Origin: Tetragonia tetragonoides
Taxonomy: Eukaryota > Streptophyta > Magnoliopsida > Caryophyllales > Aizoaceae
Length of the DNA: 64,000 bases
NCBI GenBank assembly: GCA_038025085.1
Contig: CM076147.1
Coordinates: forward strand, 34,200,766 to 34,264,765
Direction: 5' to 3'
Position numbers and translations under genes: made by a program. The notes under the pieces were generated by a model, which was given only the letters and a program-made list of their open reading frames with translations, made no database searches and was not told the origin of the DNA. Shown here piece after piece: positions 1 through 30,300 of this stretch (its first letter is position 1; each line of letters begins with the position of its first letter).

Positions 1-16703
<16,703 letters not shown>

Positions 16704-19255
16704 GATCGATGTCGACTTCCCCCTCATTATAATTGTGTTGCCCCTGGATAAGTTGGTTGGTGTCTACAAGATAAGCTACAAAGACGAGATGCCAGGCAAC
16801 ATTAGCATTAGTCTCGCTATTGAAAGTTGTCCACCTTTCATATATCATGTATTTCTTCCAGATCAGTATATGGAGAATTTGCCAATTTGCTAACTGTTCT
16901 TAATTATGTCTTCAAGTTTTGTTAACAGTTCACAGCAGATTAGGTATTTATCTTTGATACCTTTTTTCTTTCTTTAGTTCAATAAGTAGAAGCTATGTTG
17001 CACATGTCTGGAAGCGAAAAGAAAATGCAGAAACAGAGAACTGCCATTCCTCAAAATAAAAATTCTTTCTATCTGTTACTCATATAATCTATCCACGGAG
17101 TACATAATATTCAAACTGAGGCTTTGTTTGTTTCAGCTTTTAGAAACTATTTTTCTATTTAAAAACAAGAAAAAGTTGTTTTTTTGTTGAAAATGATGTT
17201 TGGATTGGAAGTTAAAAAAAAAACTGATTTCAAAAAAAAAAAACAAAAACAAAAAAACTGAAAAACAAGAAGCGAAAAGTTTTCACTTCTGAAAACAAAA
17301 TAAACATTTTTTATGGGATTAGCTCTAATATTATGGAGGGAAACTCTCCCACCACCAATTCAGTATCTCCATTAAAAATTGAGAGTTAAAGATTGGGCTT
17401 CGCCGCTTCGTTACAAGCTTGTTCCAGGTTCTTCAATCTCACTAATTGTTCAATTGTTTTTATAAAATATTTGTCCAATTCTGTATCTGCTTGCTACGGG
17501 TTGTAAGCACTAGTCACTTTTACATATAAATCTAATGAAGCTCTTGATTGACTGAATACTATAGGTGAGAGAGAGCAATAAAAAAAGAATTGGGTGAGAG
17601 AGTGGTGCAAAGCTTTTTTTGGGGGGGGTTGTATCAGATACACATGGATTGTCTTGCTAATATATGGTTCTTACCTTGTTGCAGTTCAATTGAGAAGATA
17701 GTAGATATACACATTTGTAAATGGTGCTTCTCTTATATTTATTCAAGGGGTGGCTGGAAGATATAATAGTACTAGTTTTTCCCAAAAAAAAAAATATACT
17801 ACTTTTAAATTTTAATAAAAAAACGTTTGGTTGGTAAAATTTATGTTTTTTCTCATATTTCAATTAGTTTATAATATAAGTAAAGATAAATAGGTTAATA
17901 GGTCATTAAATAGGTAACACGATTATTAAACAGGTCAGGTGCAGGTCAAGGATTTTTGACACGATTAATAAATGGGTTAGGTTTGGGTCAAGGGATTCTC
18001 GACACGTTTAACCTTAACATGAACACGAACACGACACGACCTGACCTATTTAACAGCTCTAATTTTATCATATGACTAATACTTAAGCTAGTGAGCAACT
18101 CTTGTGTAAGACCAGCTTACAAAATAATGGGGTCATAATTTAGAAATGTAGGGGTAACTTATTATGAGTAGTAACCCTTGTTTTACTAAAAAGTGTCTAT
18201 TGTCTGATCAAAAGTTATGATAAACTGTCTTAAACAAGTTTATTGTGTAGTGATCAAAAACATATATTTTAAGCTAATAAATGGCCTACACTTGGCTCAA
18301 CAAACCGGTGTCAAATGTTCTCTATTTTCCTTTTTTACTTAATCATTAAATTAGTAAAATATAATAGCATTCTTATGGAAGGTGGAAAGATAATGCCCTT
18401 CCTTCCGGGTTGGAGTATATGCGTCTGGTTTTTACCATAACCGGTTCTTCAACAGGATTGAAGAAGTGTAATTGAGGAAACATCCGTTATCAGCTCTTTA
18501 TTTGGAACTTGGTTCGATTTTTAGTAGTTTTTTTTATGCTTAAGTTATGTACTCTGCAACGAGTTTGGTGACTCTTGGACATTCATGGTCCGCTTTCTTG
18601 CCTTTTCGAAAAAAATAAAATAAAACAACATGAGTCCCTTGACAAAAGGTCGGAGCATTATTGCTAGCTTTGGTGATGACAAAAACATCCTTTTGCCTGC
18701 ATGGAGTCATTTTAATAACAATACAAAATGGGACATAAAAGGGAAAAAGAAATGCTAATTGGCCAAGTATCCAACTTGGCGACTGTTATAGATAGTCATG
18801 ATCATCACAAACTAAGGTCTTTCCCATTATCTTGCCACCTTTTTCTCTACCAATGAATAAGCCAAAGCTCATAATGCTGATAGAGAAACCTACACTAATC
18901 CCTAAAATGCATACATTCCTTGTATTCGCTTTTGCCAAAAAAAAAAAAACAGAAAATTTGACGACCGAATTAAGCCCAGGAAAAAAAAATTCAAATAAAC
19001 AAAAGGCCCCTACCTCAAATTCAATTGCATAATTGTGTTGCTCACGAGTAACCTTCATATATGCATTGGGTATCATATTCCAAGCAAAAGCTATAGCCGA
19101 ACCACTCTAGATGGTTCTCTTATCATTTACGACCAATAAAAGAAACAATGGAGGTGCTAGCAATCAGGTGCAATTACTGTACAAAATGACAATATTAAGA
19201 GTGCCTAAGGGGACGGAGCATAAGAGTAGGATCACCCAAGAAACAGCAAGGTGGA
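16704..19255. other. Intergenic spacer between ARA1 and AIG2-like gene (convergent)
   Basis: This holds the 3' ends of two convergent genes. Sequence is AT-rich with A/T homopolymers (17170-17290, 17783-17825, 18939-18950). A low-complexity stretch at 17900-18060 is rich in 'acacgac/gacacga' motifs. No ORF resembles a protein family. I see no RNA gene. Confidence 0.6.
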
Positions 19256-22200
19256 TCAAGGTATGGTGGATCTGACATCGCCATCATTGTAGTGGGAGTT
19301 ATACGTCTCCACCCTCGACTTCGATTCAGTTTGCTCAAATTCCTCTGTGAACTCCTCGGTCATCTTGATAAATTCACTCATGTGCTTTGGTTTCCATTCC
19401 TAACAACATTTAAGGGAAAAGAAAATCAGATATCCCAAACCTTTGATAGGGCTAAGCACAAAAGGTTGGTTTTCATTCCTAACAACATTTAAGGGAAAAG
19501 AAAATCAGATATCCCAAACCTTTGATGGGGCTAAGCACAAAAGGAAAGATAAATGGCGAAAACAAAAGAAACATAACGAGCAATTGTAAGATACTCCATC
19601 CCTTAACAAATAACAGGAACGGGAAGTAGGCAGAGATGCATCTGCAAGTAGACAAATGCCAAGCCTTAAACAGTTAAGCAAACAAAAGCATACACCTGTC
19701 AGAAACATCTAGAGTTCGTACTTCGTAGTGAATTACTGCATTTGAATTAAAGCCTGTAAAAAAAAAATAGAACCAACTGATTCACCAAGCCAAACATAAA
19801 GTCCCTGTCCATGACCTAGATAAGATGTCATCATTCTCTACCAAGAATGTCTTGTGAAACCCGGAGGCCTACGTGGTTACATCCCATCTACTTCCAGGTA
19901 CCCAATGGTGAATGTTCTTTTGCAGTTAGCCATAGATGAAAGAAAAAACAAAGTTAAAAGATGACTTTTCCCACGAGGCCAAGTGCCTGAATCTTTCACC
20001 ACCAATCTGCCCTAAGCAGTAAATCAATTCCATAAGCCAAGGTATATCGGAAATATTATATTTCCAAAGTTATTTATAGAAACAATGGGAGATCTGGGAT
20101 TGGATATTACTCTGCTAGGTACTTGACCTCCCGAAAACCTTACAATAGGCAAGACGACATGAGAAATTCAGGATATTGTTTGGTTATTGAAGCTATCCTC
20201 TTATCAACGTGTGAGTGAAGTGCTTCAAAATGAGCAACACTTAACTTAATTTTGTGTGTGAACGCATATTTGTAGTGTGAGGGCATGCCATCTTTGGGTC
20301 TTTGCCTTCTTTCCATGGCTGATTACCCCTTGATGTCTATATGAGTTCTTCACTACTTGTCCCACAAAAAAATGGAGAAAGAAAGAACGAAAAGGATCAG
20401 TTAATTCAAAGTGAACTTGACTACATTTGTCAAATCTAATATGTTCACGTATTGCTCTCTAACCATATACACTGAGCCTAAGCAACTAGTATTGTGGGAG
20501 CCTTAAACTTGTCAGAAAAGAATCCAATACAGCCCATATTGTAAAGAAGATGGATACAAACCCACCCCTCCCTGAGACCTGTTCCCTTAAGCATAGTCCC
20601 ATGAACGGCAACATTTGATAGGTAATACCAAACAAACACATAATATTTGCAAATTGCAATAAGCACTCGGAAACTCAAATTCGATCGGCCCCCAGCTGGA
20701 AGGCATCTAATAAACGTGCAAGAGCTAAACCATGAAAGGTACAAAAAGAGAAAAAAGGGGGAAAAGGAAAAATAATGTTACCTCAAAATCCCAATCTCCA
20801 TACAAATTCGGATCATTTTTATCATTCCATACATAAGCGTACGCCTGTAACTTCTCCAAGTTGTCCTACAAACAAGCATCCATCATGTTTGAATTCAGCA
20901 AGAATCAAACACGTGTTTGGTCAGCTGTAGTTACTATCTAAATGTACACAAGACAAATAAAGAAAGCTCAGCTCCTCGGAGAAATCCGTATGTCCCAGAC
21001 TCCCACTTAATATTGAGAGACAAAAGAGTGACTTTTATATATTAGAATGGCATGTCCGACCAAATTTTCCAAGTCGACAGATAACTACTGCGCCTAAGCT
21101 CACATGTATAATGTAACAGAGAAACTAAAACAATAGCAGGAAGTGTTGTACAAAGTTTGTCAGCCAAAAACATACTTTTAACCTCTTTCTCTAAAGTCAG
21201 ACAGGTGATAGTCCAAATGCTAGCTAAATTAGAATGTAGGACCACAAATGGTCTCGGGGGAAGAAGTTTTTCTTTTGTTATACGCACATAAGAGATAAGA
21301 CATTGAAATCTCTCCGTAATTTACCATCAGAGGCACCTGGAAAGTAATGAAGATACAAATTACTCGGTAAAAGATTTCACCTCAAGAGAGACCTCTACTA
21401 AATCCCTAGCATACTCAAAATCCTCAAACACATCGAGAATATGCAGCTCAGAATTGGTGATCCCCGTCAAAACCTGCAATAAATTAGAATTTTGACATAC
21501 AGGAGCAAAAGATAGATATGCTACAGTTGTAGTTAAAAATGTATAATGTAAATATGTAATAGAAATTCGATAATTATCCACTGTCTTTGGTTGTACAAAA
21601 AGATATGTTCTGAAAAAACTTAACAACTTTTTCCCTTACAAGAAGAAATGCTTTCCCAAATCCGAACTTCAGTTTGTTGGCTTTCGAGAATTGTTAAGTA
21701 TACTATTCCCCATATGGTTATCACTTATATAGGTAATGATGGTGGACAAATTACTCTTTTGGCTGAAACAGGCAGAGTCAATGGTAAACAGAAAATGATT
21801 TTCACCTTCATGATGTTGGGAATCATCTTCCATTACAAAATGGAACAATTATTCTTGTACATATACATTTAAATCCTTTGATTTTTCAATTTTAAATACT
21901 GGAATTCAATTTCAACCAAACCAAACAGAGAAATTGAGTCCTCCACATAAAAAAAATTTGATAAATAAGCAAAAATTAGAACTGAAAATACCCTTCCAAG
22001 CACTTTCTTGTTCTCCACTGGCAGAATAGCTGGGTAAACACGACCTTTGATGCTAAACCGATGGCTGGCAAACAAAATTCAATAAAGAAATCATTAACTA
22101 GGGACTTACAAGCAAGAAAATTTTCGATGGGCTATCAGTTAATTACCATTTGTCTATTTTCCTTTCTCCAATTACTCAGATAATATATCACAATTATTGA

Positions 22201-22443
22201 CATGAACCCAATACAAATGACTATCACATGAACCCAATTCATTGTTATACCCAGGAGGAACATAAAAGTAAACAAATTTTCAGTTTCTGGGCAATCCAAT
22301 TTATGAAACTAGAAAATGAACCAACTCATGTAATCAAAATTCACCAAAAATGATTATGGATAGCAAGCACACGAACTGGGGAAAGGGTTAACAAGACATG
22401 TATACATCAAAAACTAGCAGAAAAGAAAATGTAATGATAATCA

Positions 22444-22497
<54 letters not shown>

Positions 22498-22636
22498 ACT
22501 AGGCAGGTAGGATAGCAGGAGAGTAGGTTGGGATACGCTTCAATAAGACTTTGACAACTTCATCAGCCAACAGACTTCCATACACGAATACATTGTGATT
22601 GTTTACTCCTTGTGCTGTGCCTGTCTTCATCGCCAT
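19256..22636 (-). CDS. AIG2-like protein (gamma-glutamylcyclotransferase fold), 5 exons, 176 aa
   Basis: Exons on the - strand: 22636-22500, 22064-21992, 21473-21381, 20865-20782, 19399-19256 (TGA stop). All are GT-AG and in phase, totalling 531 nt. The family is named after Arabidopsis AIG2, induced by bacterial avirulence signals. The fold is that of gamma-glutamylcyclotransferase, but substrates of plant members are not well established. VFVYGSLLADE places the YGSL binding loop at residues 19-22. HRFSIKGRVYPAILP and DVFEDFEYAR (residues 84-93, candidate catalytic glutamate) are family hallmarks. Two in-frame ATGs (22636 and 22630) are available; the upstream one was chosen. The first intron starts directly with a (CT)n tract, and a GA tract lies just upstream of the start. 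Length fits the family (about 165-190 aa). Confidence 0.92.
19387..19544. repeat. 79-bp tandem duplication spanning the exon 5 splice acceptor of the AIG2-like gene
   Basis: Copy 1 (19387-19465) and copy 2 (19466-19544) differ at only a few bases. Copy 1 contains the used acceptor and first bases of exon 5, and copy 2 carries the same acceptor-like sequence inside the intron. Confidence 0.9.
22447..22494. repeat. (GA)n microsatellite at the start of AIG2-like intron 1
   Basis: About 24 perfect GA units on the plus strand (CT on the gene strand), beginning within a few bases of the exon 1 donor (GTCAGT at 22499-22494). Confidence 0.95.
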
Positions 22637-22642
22637 TTACAC

Positions 22643-22646
<4 letters not shown>

Positions 22647-22695
<49 letters not shown>
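22647..22695. repeat. (CT)n microsatellite in the AIG2-like leader
   Basis: About 24 perfect CT units on the plus strand (GA on the gene strand), ending about 10 bp upstream of the ATG at 22636. Likely transcribed as 5'UTR or part of the core promoter. Confidence 0.93.
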
Positions 22696-22697
<2 letters not shown>

Positions 22698-24316
22698 TGA
22701 AATTTTGATGAGTGGAATGTGGGGTGATCAATTTTCGTAGACTCCCAACTGTAACAAGTAACAACCGGTGCCTAGAAGAGCAAAAAAAAAAAAAAGGTAA
22801 CAACCGGTGCCTCAAAAGATTCTCGCTTGTTTTTTTTTCCTTTTTCCTGAGAGGTGATTGATCATAATTTTGTTCTTTAAAAAACCAAAAAAAATATAAA
22901 TATGATATGCACTAGTGGGAACTTGGGAATTGGGATGGATAGTGAATGAAGTTTTTGAGGGAAAATAAATTTTACGCCACTTATAAAAACAATTGAATTT
23001 AACAAGAAATAGATCTAAAATATCAAAATACATTCGAATGAAAAAGCTACGTAGCACTAGAGATTCAACCATTCTGATCGGCTTCGATTTAATCGCTGTT
23101 TTCCATATTACAGCCTCTTCGTGGATGACTCTGCTATAGCTTTGAATGCTCTGATCCGATATTGTAGACCACCTCTTGATAGAATAAATCCGCCAAAGTA
23201 CCATACGAACGATAAAACGAAAAACTAACAATACTCTTAAAAAGTGAGAGACAGCTGAACCCAATGAATGGGACAAACTAACTCTCATAGATGGAGATAT
23301 TATTCGACATACTAAAACTAAAAAACAGAACAAAAAAAAGAAACGAAAAGAATTGGGGCTTACCATTAGCAAAGAATTGCTAATGACAGCCCCTAAACTA
23401 AAAAGCGGCTAGAGTTTTTTGGGAGGAATGAAGTTCACTGATGTAAATATGTGATCTACTTTTTCTATTCGTTTTACTTTACAGTACGGTGAAAAAAACA
23501 CACCCTAATAATTTCGTCATGGTCGATAGTTCAATTATTTACTATGCCTCATCTAACATGAATAAAAAAAAATAATAATAACAATGTGATTCCAAAGGAT
23601 TTGAAACGGAACAAAAGTTTATTGTAAATATCCTTTTTTTTTTGGGAGCGGTTAGAATCTCTCTTTCTATGGCCTGGATAATCTTTGTACAAAACCTCAA
23701 CAAGTTTTTCTAATTCAGGACCTTGATATAAAATTCAATACTAATATATTGTATCAGTATTATACACCATATTTATTGAACAGCACTTTTAGGTTAGGTT
23801 ATTACTTAATAGCATTGGTTATTTGGTTTATGCAAAGCTTATCATTAACGCAGTTTCAGCAGGTGGGATACAATTCTTTACATTTGTAGCTCGAAGATTT
23901 TGTATGGGTTTGGTCCAAACTGCATTCAACTGTTGCGAAATATGCTAGTGTCACTGATTCACATCCCAACAAGCTTTTAAATCAACCACGAATTGGAGGT
24001 ACACTAATGAGCTCATAGCATTTTGGTAATCTTGGAAACTCAATGCAGAATGCTGATATGCCCAGCCTAGCTTAAACATCATGTTCTCGGATATCAATCA
24101 AAATACACTTTCACCTAGAAACCACCACCATCGAACAACTACGACATTGTTTAACCAAATAGTCCATGATAAAATGGCCAAAGATACAACAGTATGGAAC
24201 AAACGTCTTCAACTGCAACTGTGGTTGATTGGTGGTATGACCTGAATTTGTTCAACGAAGCGAAATGAAAATAACCACCAACATATGAGGACTAGCACCA
24301 ACAGCAGCAGCTTAAT
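22696..24316. other. Spacer between AIG2-like and PBA1 genes
   Basis: Same-strand neighbours; this should hold the AIG2-like promoter and the PBA1 3'UTR. A 186-codon - strand ORF at 22812-23372 is Phe/Ile/Ser-rich with no recognisable motif and is probably spurious. AT-rich tracts occur at 23560-23645. No element with clear ends was seen. Confidence 0.5.
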
Positions 24317-27300
24317 CTATTCTCTCATTGGCTCAGGGTTAGCACCACCCCATATATCTAACAAGGAATTCTGTGGTTCCAGTTCTTCGTGCCACAATGG
24401 GAGCTTGTCACCTGGGTAGTAGTTTCTGGTCGCTCCCTCAGAGTTGATCTGGTTTTACCATACAATCAGAGAATGATTAGAGCAGTACACGGTATACATA
24501 TAGGCAAACAAGCAGAAAGTTGAAGAGTGAAAGAAAATCTTACAATGACAGTTCGAACAACACCACCACTAGCGCCATCTCTGGCAATGGCAAGGGAGAC
24601 CGCTTTTACCACGAGTTGCTGAACAAAGAAAAAACAAAAAAAAGTTGAAATAATAAGGATCATGTCATCTTTCAGATCAAGACATATTCCTATTGACATT
24701 AATCAGGTTGCTTTCCCTTTGGAAAGAACATACACAAATTTGACATTCCAAAAAGATACATCTTTTGATGAAGCACCATACTGACAAACATTATTCACCT
24801 TTTTTTCTTTGAGTGGGGGGTATAGATGCATAGTAGCGTAATCTTATCCGGTTCAAATAAACAATTATAGTTTTTAGCACCCTTTAAGGTGATGCATCAC
24901 GGAGTGATTCGGTTATCAATGAAGGTACAGTTAGAAAGATCCATTAATGATGCATTTGAAAAGTTATCTCGCCGCATCTAAGACTCTAGCAAACAACTAT
25001 GCAGCATACCTCAGCTTCATCCTTGGTCATGCCTTCTTTCCATGCTTGATCAAAGAATCCATATAAATATGACGATCCAGATCCTGCAATACAACATTTT
25101 CAAAGAAGTTTAGCATATACAAATTAGTATAGCCTAATCATGATCCAGCATCTTTCAGTTGAAGACCAAGCAAAGAATCCACAAGACACTATATTCAAAC
25201 GGAAGAATGAACTCTGTTAAGTCATTTGGTTAAGTTTAAGTTACATGAAGACCTGCTCTCACTAAAACCATCCTCCAGACCTTGCTATTCTTTAAACATC
25301 ACTAAAGGCCCTCAGACCTCAACAGACAAATCAACTAAAGCTACTAAACTAACAAGATTATAATTTTCAAGTTTGTAGTAAATTGATCATCTGCCACCCT
25401 GGCCTTCATTAGACAAATCAACATCCTATTCTAGTATTCTACACTGGACCTCTATTTCTTTTCTTGCCTACGATCTATCAATCATCATCCTAACCGGAAG
25501 GGGGAGAAGAAATAAACGAAGAATACTAGAAGAGTACTGTTAAAAATTACTATTCTACTTTTTCCTCCTTTGATAGCTCATCCACCAAAAAAAGTGTTTT
25601 AGAGTATAACGACAACAAGAACAACCAGTCCCAGACAACAGCATATCTTTAGAAAACGATATTAAAAATGCTCCTAGGATTCTTCACAAGACTAATATAT
25701 AAAATACAAACTATAGCTTGCTTATTTTATTTTTGTTTATTTTATTTTTGGGTGCAGAAACTAAATGGAGCCTCTATGCTAATTCTCTAGTCAGGGGTAA
25801 CGCGAACACATTTAGACCTTCGTACACCAGAAGCAAGTATTACACGGGGTGATTATTGTCAGAAACTCACTGGACTTTTAAGTGTGGTAGAAAACTGGAA
25901 ACTGCTCCAATTGTAAAGGATGGATTCTAGAGGGAAACATACCTCCGATGGCAAAAGGCTGTTCGATGACTGTCCCACCAAGTGGAATTCCATAAATTTT
26001 ACCACCTTCATACTTATCCCATCCTCCAACAATAAGGCCTGTTTGTAGCATGTTCTGTAAAAGTTTATGCAAACACCAATGGAGCAGGAAATTATTAAAA
26101 TTTCATAAATGAGATGCGAATCAAGTATAAAGGATTCCAAACACATAGTCACACCAAGTAAGTTCCTTTCCCACCCCCACCCCAGATAAACAAAAAGCAA
26201 CGAAATTTATATACTCATTTTATCTAACCATCACTTGCACTGCTTGGAGCTCTTGAGGAGAAATGAAGTAAAGGGGGCACAGTAGTCATGATTCTCCAGG
26301 CACGAAGGATGAAAGAAACATATTGTAGTTAAATGCAAAAGATATCAATTTGGGGTGGTTATTTGGAGATTTAGGATGAACATGGTTTGATGAAAATATC
26401 ATTTCTTTCAGATAAGAGATTTGATGAAAGTACCATAAAGTAAAAGCGTAATTACCCTCGTCACATTGCACACATGCAACTAACCAGCACAACATTTCTT
26501 AACAAAAATATTAGAACAAACAAATATCTAGAAATCAAAAGTGGGAGCTGGGAAACGAAAAAAAGTCGAAACCTCCAACTTTGCCAATAAACATGAGCCT
26601 TGACACAGATTAGTGTGTTCATCAGAAAACATGAATGTGCAATAAAGTTGAAAAGCTGGTTACGGTAAAACATGTATTCATGCAGTGTGTAACTGAATAT
26701 TTAAAAATAACTACCGTACCAAGAAAGCACACAAAGAACAATACAAACTAAAAATAAAGCCAAACCTTATTGTTATATGCTAGTAGCCTAACAAGATTTG
26801 CAGAAACTTTGACTGTAGCAGGCTGTCCCAACTGTATCCTGTTACAAAAGATATTTTCAAAACAAAAGGTTAAAAAAAGGGCAAATAAGGGAGAAATACC
26901 AGAAAAAGAGAATGCAAAGGTATGAAGGTAAATTCAAGAATGAATTCAAGGATCTACTGATTAGCATCCAAAATTTTAAAAGTAGCTCATATGAATTCAA
27001 GGATCTCTAGCATCCAAGAGTCCAAGACGACTAAAAAGGAACAAAAGAAAACTCCAATAGCTTCATGTTACAAGAGTTTTGCTCCATCCACAACCGTCTG
27101 AACACATGTAGAGATCTCATCAGGGAATGAAAAGAAAACAGCAAATAACATGCACATCATAGAATATTTGGGTATAAGGCAATATGTTAAAACACTAAAC
27201 CAAGCTTATAAACTAAACACATACAGAAGAAAGCAGCTATAAGTGTTACAAATATATTCATCGAAAAGAAAACACTTACCATGCACATCATAGAATATTT

Positions 27301-30300
27301 AGGTCTTAGGCAATATGTCAAACAATAAACAGGCTTATTAATCAAACACATTCAGAGGAAAGTAGCTAAAGTGTTTCAGATATTTTCATTGTTTTTCTTT
27401 TTTCCTATATTGCTTTCTCTTATATCACCAAACTTCACCACTCGCCAACTGATCAAAATGTTAAAAGATAGAAAACTTACGTGTGCTGGTGAAGAAAATA
27501 TCGCACATAGTCGGAGACTACCTGAGAGTCTGCAGCCTGCAAATTGTCCATTACTTAAACTAATTAATGAAAGGCCAGTGCATCAATATACCGTCCATAC
27601 AGTCCTGGGCAATAATTTAAAAGTTCTAATTGTTACTAGAAAATAATCAAGGAGGACCAGATAGATAAATGAAGATCAATAATATCATTTAGCTCGCTCA
27701 ATTGATTTTCCGTTGCTCAATATATTAGGATTAGAAGATGGTCTCATCATACACTTCAAATAACCTCCTAATGAAACTACATAAAACAATGATAACAACT
27801 CAGCGAGTATCCCACCCTACAGCAGGGTCGGGAAACTTGAAATCCCTAACAAAAAGGAAGAGCAAAACAATATTGTATCCCAGGATTCCTTATGTATTGC
27901 TATTGCCTCCATCTATGGCATGTAAGTCATCAAATTCAGGTACAGACAAGAATTCAAAGCCTTAAGCTAACTTATTTTTGTTTTTGAGGGAAGGTTTAAG
28001 CTAACTTGTGAATCATCACTTTGAAAAAGGAAGGAAATGCAGCGCTTTTGGCGTCAATTTAATTTAAACAAAATTTCTTCTTTCTCAGCACCAGTGTATT
28101 AATGTAGGCGGACAAGGCGTGACGCGCACAAGCCAATCGCTTTCTAGCTTCTAGGCACAGCGACATTAGTGAGGCGCACCTGAGGCACCCTGAGGCGCAC
28201 CCGAGGTGCACTTGAAGCGCACCTGAGATAGATTTTGATGAAAAAAACATTTATTTTATAGCAAATTTTCTGTCATACTGCGCCTCACTTCACTGAGGAG
28301 CGCGCCTTCGCCTCGTTTCTTGCGCCTAGGCTCTATGGACCTCTATTACCTCATTGCGCCTCGCGTCTTTTAATACATTGCTCAACAAGACAGGTTATGC
28401 TCTCCTTTTTGTATCAAATATAAGTCACTACTCACTATCAACTTTACATACTGGTCTTTTCATTAAGAACTTGGCCCTAAACAAGAAATGAATGACATGT
28501 CACATCAATCAAGCGCTGACATGACCCACAATTACACGCCTAATCCTTACACAAGCGAAGTATTCAACCGATGTCACAAAAGAAAGTCTCACAGTCCTCC
28601 TCAAACTGCATCACATACTGATACAAATGAGCTCGTCCATGTAGGGGCTAAACAAATAAGAGTACTGAGATCTCCCTTATGATTAAATCTTAATGTGATC
28701 AACAAAACCCATAAAATTCTTAATTACTTAAAAATACCATTTCTCATCCAAGTCCCAACTCCACGAAGGCCTCATTTCTTATCTCAATAACTCATTTTCC
28801 AAAAAACGCTTTCACAACTGGCCACCGCTGAAAGTAAACAGAAGTACTTTCCAGATGTACCTCCTCCTCTTAAGAGAAATAAAGTCCATCTAAAATTCCG
28901 AACCCCATAAATTGCTAGGATACATCAGCAAACAAAGTAACAAACCCCACATGCGCCAAACTCTCCCCTTCTGCCCCCCTCCACAACCCCCAGGTTATGT
29001 CTCCGATTCCGCATTGCTAGCATCAATGTGCTGAATGTCTGCAAAGTTTATGTTAAACCTTACTTACATTTGTCCCCAAAAAAATGAAAGGAGGTAGAGA
29101 AGAATTCAGCAGTTGGGAAGGATGCCTAACTTCCTGGAACCTTAATCAATGCATTCAATCCATTGAGAATTTCCCTTTCACATCCCCAATTGTAGAATGC
29201 CTTTGTTAATACCAACAAATTAACTCATTTCTCTTCATCCTCAATAAGAAGCATCAGCATTCTATATTACAATACACCATCACAAGGTATCCCTGTAGTT
29301 AACCAAAGGAATACCCTTGAACTTTGGACTACAACAAGAACTCAAAATCTAAGGACTGAAACAATTTTGTCCTAAAGGAAACATCTATACCTTAAATATA
29401 AAAAGTAAAGAGAGAGTTTTTATTTCCCGATTTTGAATGAATACTTCACCAAAATTTTGGCAATCAGAACACTGACTAGTTGATTTAGATGAAAGATCCT
29501 CAAACAACTAGCTATTGGGACCACATTACGATAAACAATAGCACCCAATATAAATCACAACAGAGTTATTCTGCCTAGTCTACCCATAATGAACAACACG
29601 AGATATGAACTTGGGAGCTATGCTAGGGCCTATATGAGCACTAACTTTGTTGACCTTTGCGACCAAAAATTCCAAAGGTAAATCAATGGAACTAATAAAT
29701 GCCGCTGTGGGAACATTGTCGATCCATAAGATAGATAAACAAATAGGTATTGCTCAAAAGAGTTCATTGGCATAGCATTGTCATAAAACCTGCAAAAGCC
29801 TCTCGGGTTACAAGTTAACGGATGTTCTCCAACCCCATTCTCCCTGAACCAATTCACAAACTTCAATGCATTTAATTGAGTTACCACGAAACCAATGCAA
29901 ATAAAAATCATGTTATCAAAAACAGCCAAAAATATGCATAATTCACAATCTACACTTGTCATGTTATCCTCCTATCGACATCCTCATAACCTCAAAGCAC
30001 AAACCTTATACCACTAGTAACTGCCCTTCCAACATCTCCGTTACAGAAACCACAAAAATGCCTTTATTTCACTTAGTCCCCTAATAACCATGGGTACAAA
30101 AAAAGAGTCAAAGAGTTCAACTTGATCTACTTCCTCTTGTGCAAAAGCAACTGCCAGTAACTCCTGACTACTACACTAGCTCAAGGGTAAAATGTCAGAA
30201 ATCAGAAAACATTCACCTGATACAACCACACCAATATCCAATTATCCTCAGCCCCTTTTTCCAGCTATCTCATTCATAGTACTAGTACACCCAAGCCCTC

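Noticed and set aside
22812..23372. 186-codon ORF on the - strand
   Set aside because: Biased Phe/Ile/Ser/Arg composition, no motif, no splice partners; lies in the AIG2-like promoter region.
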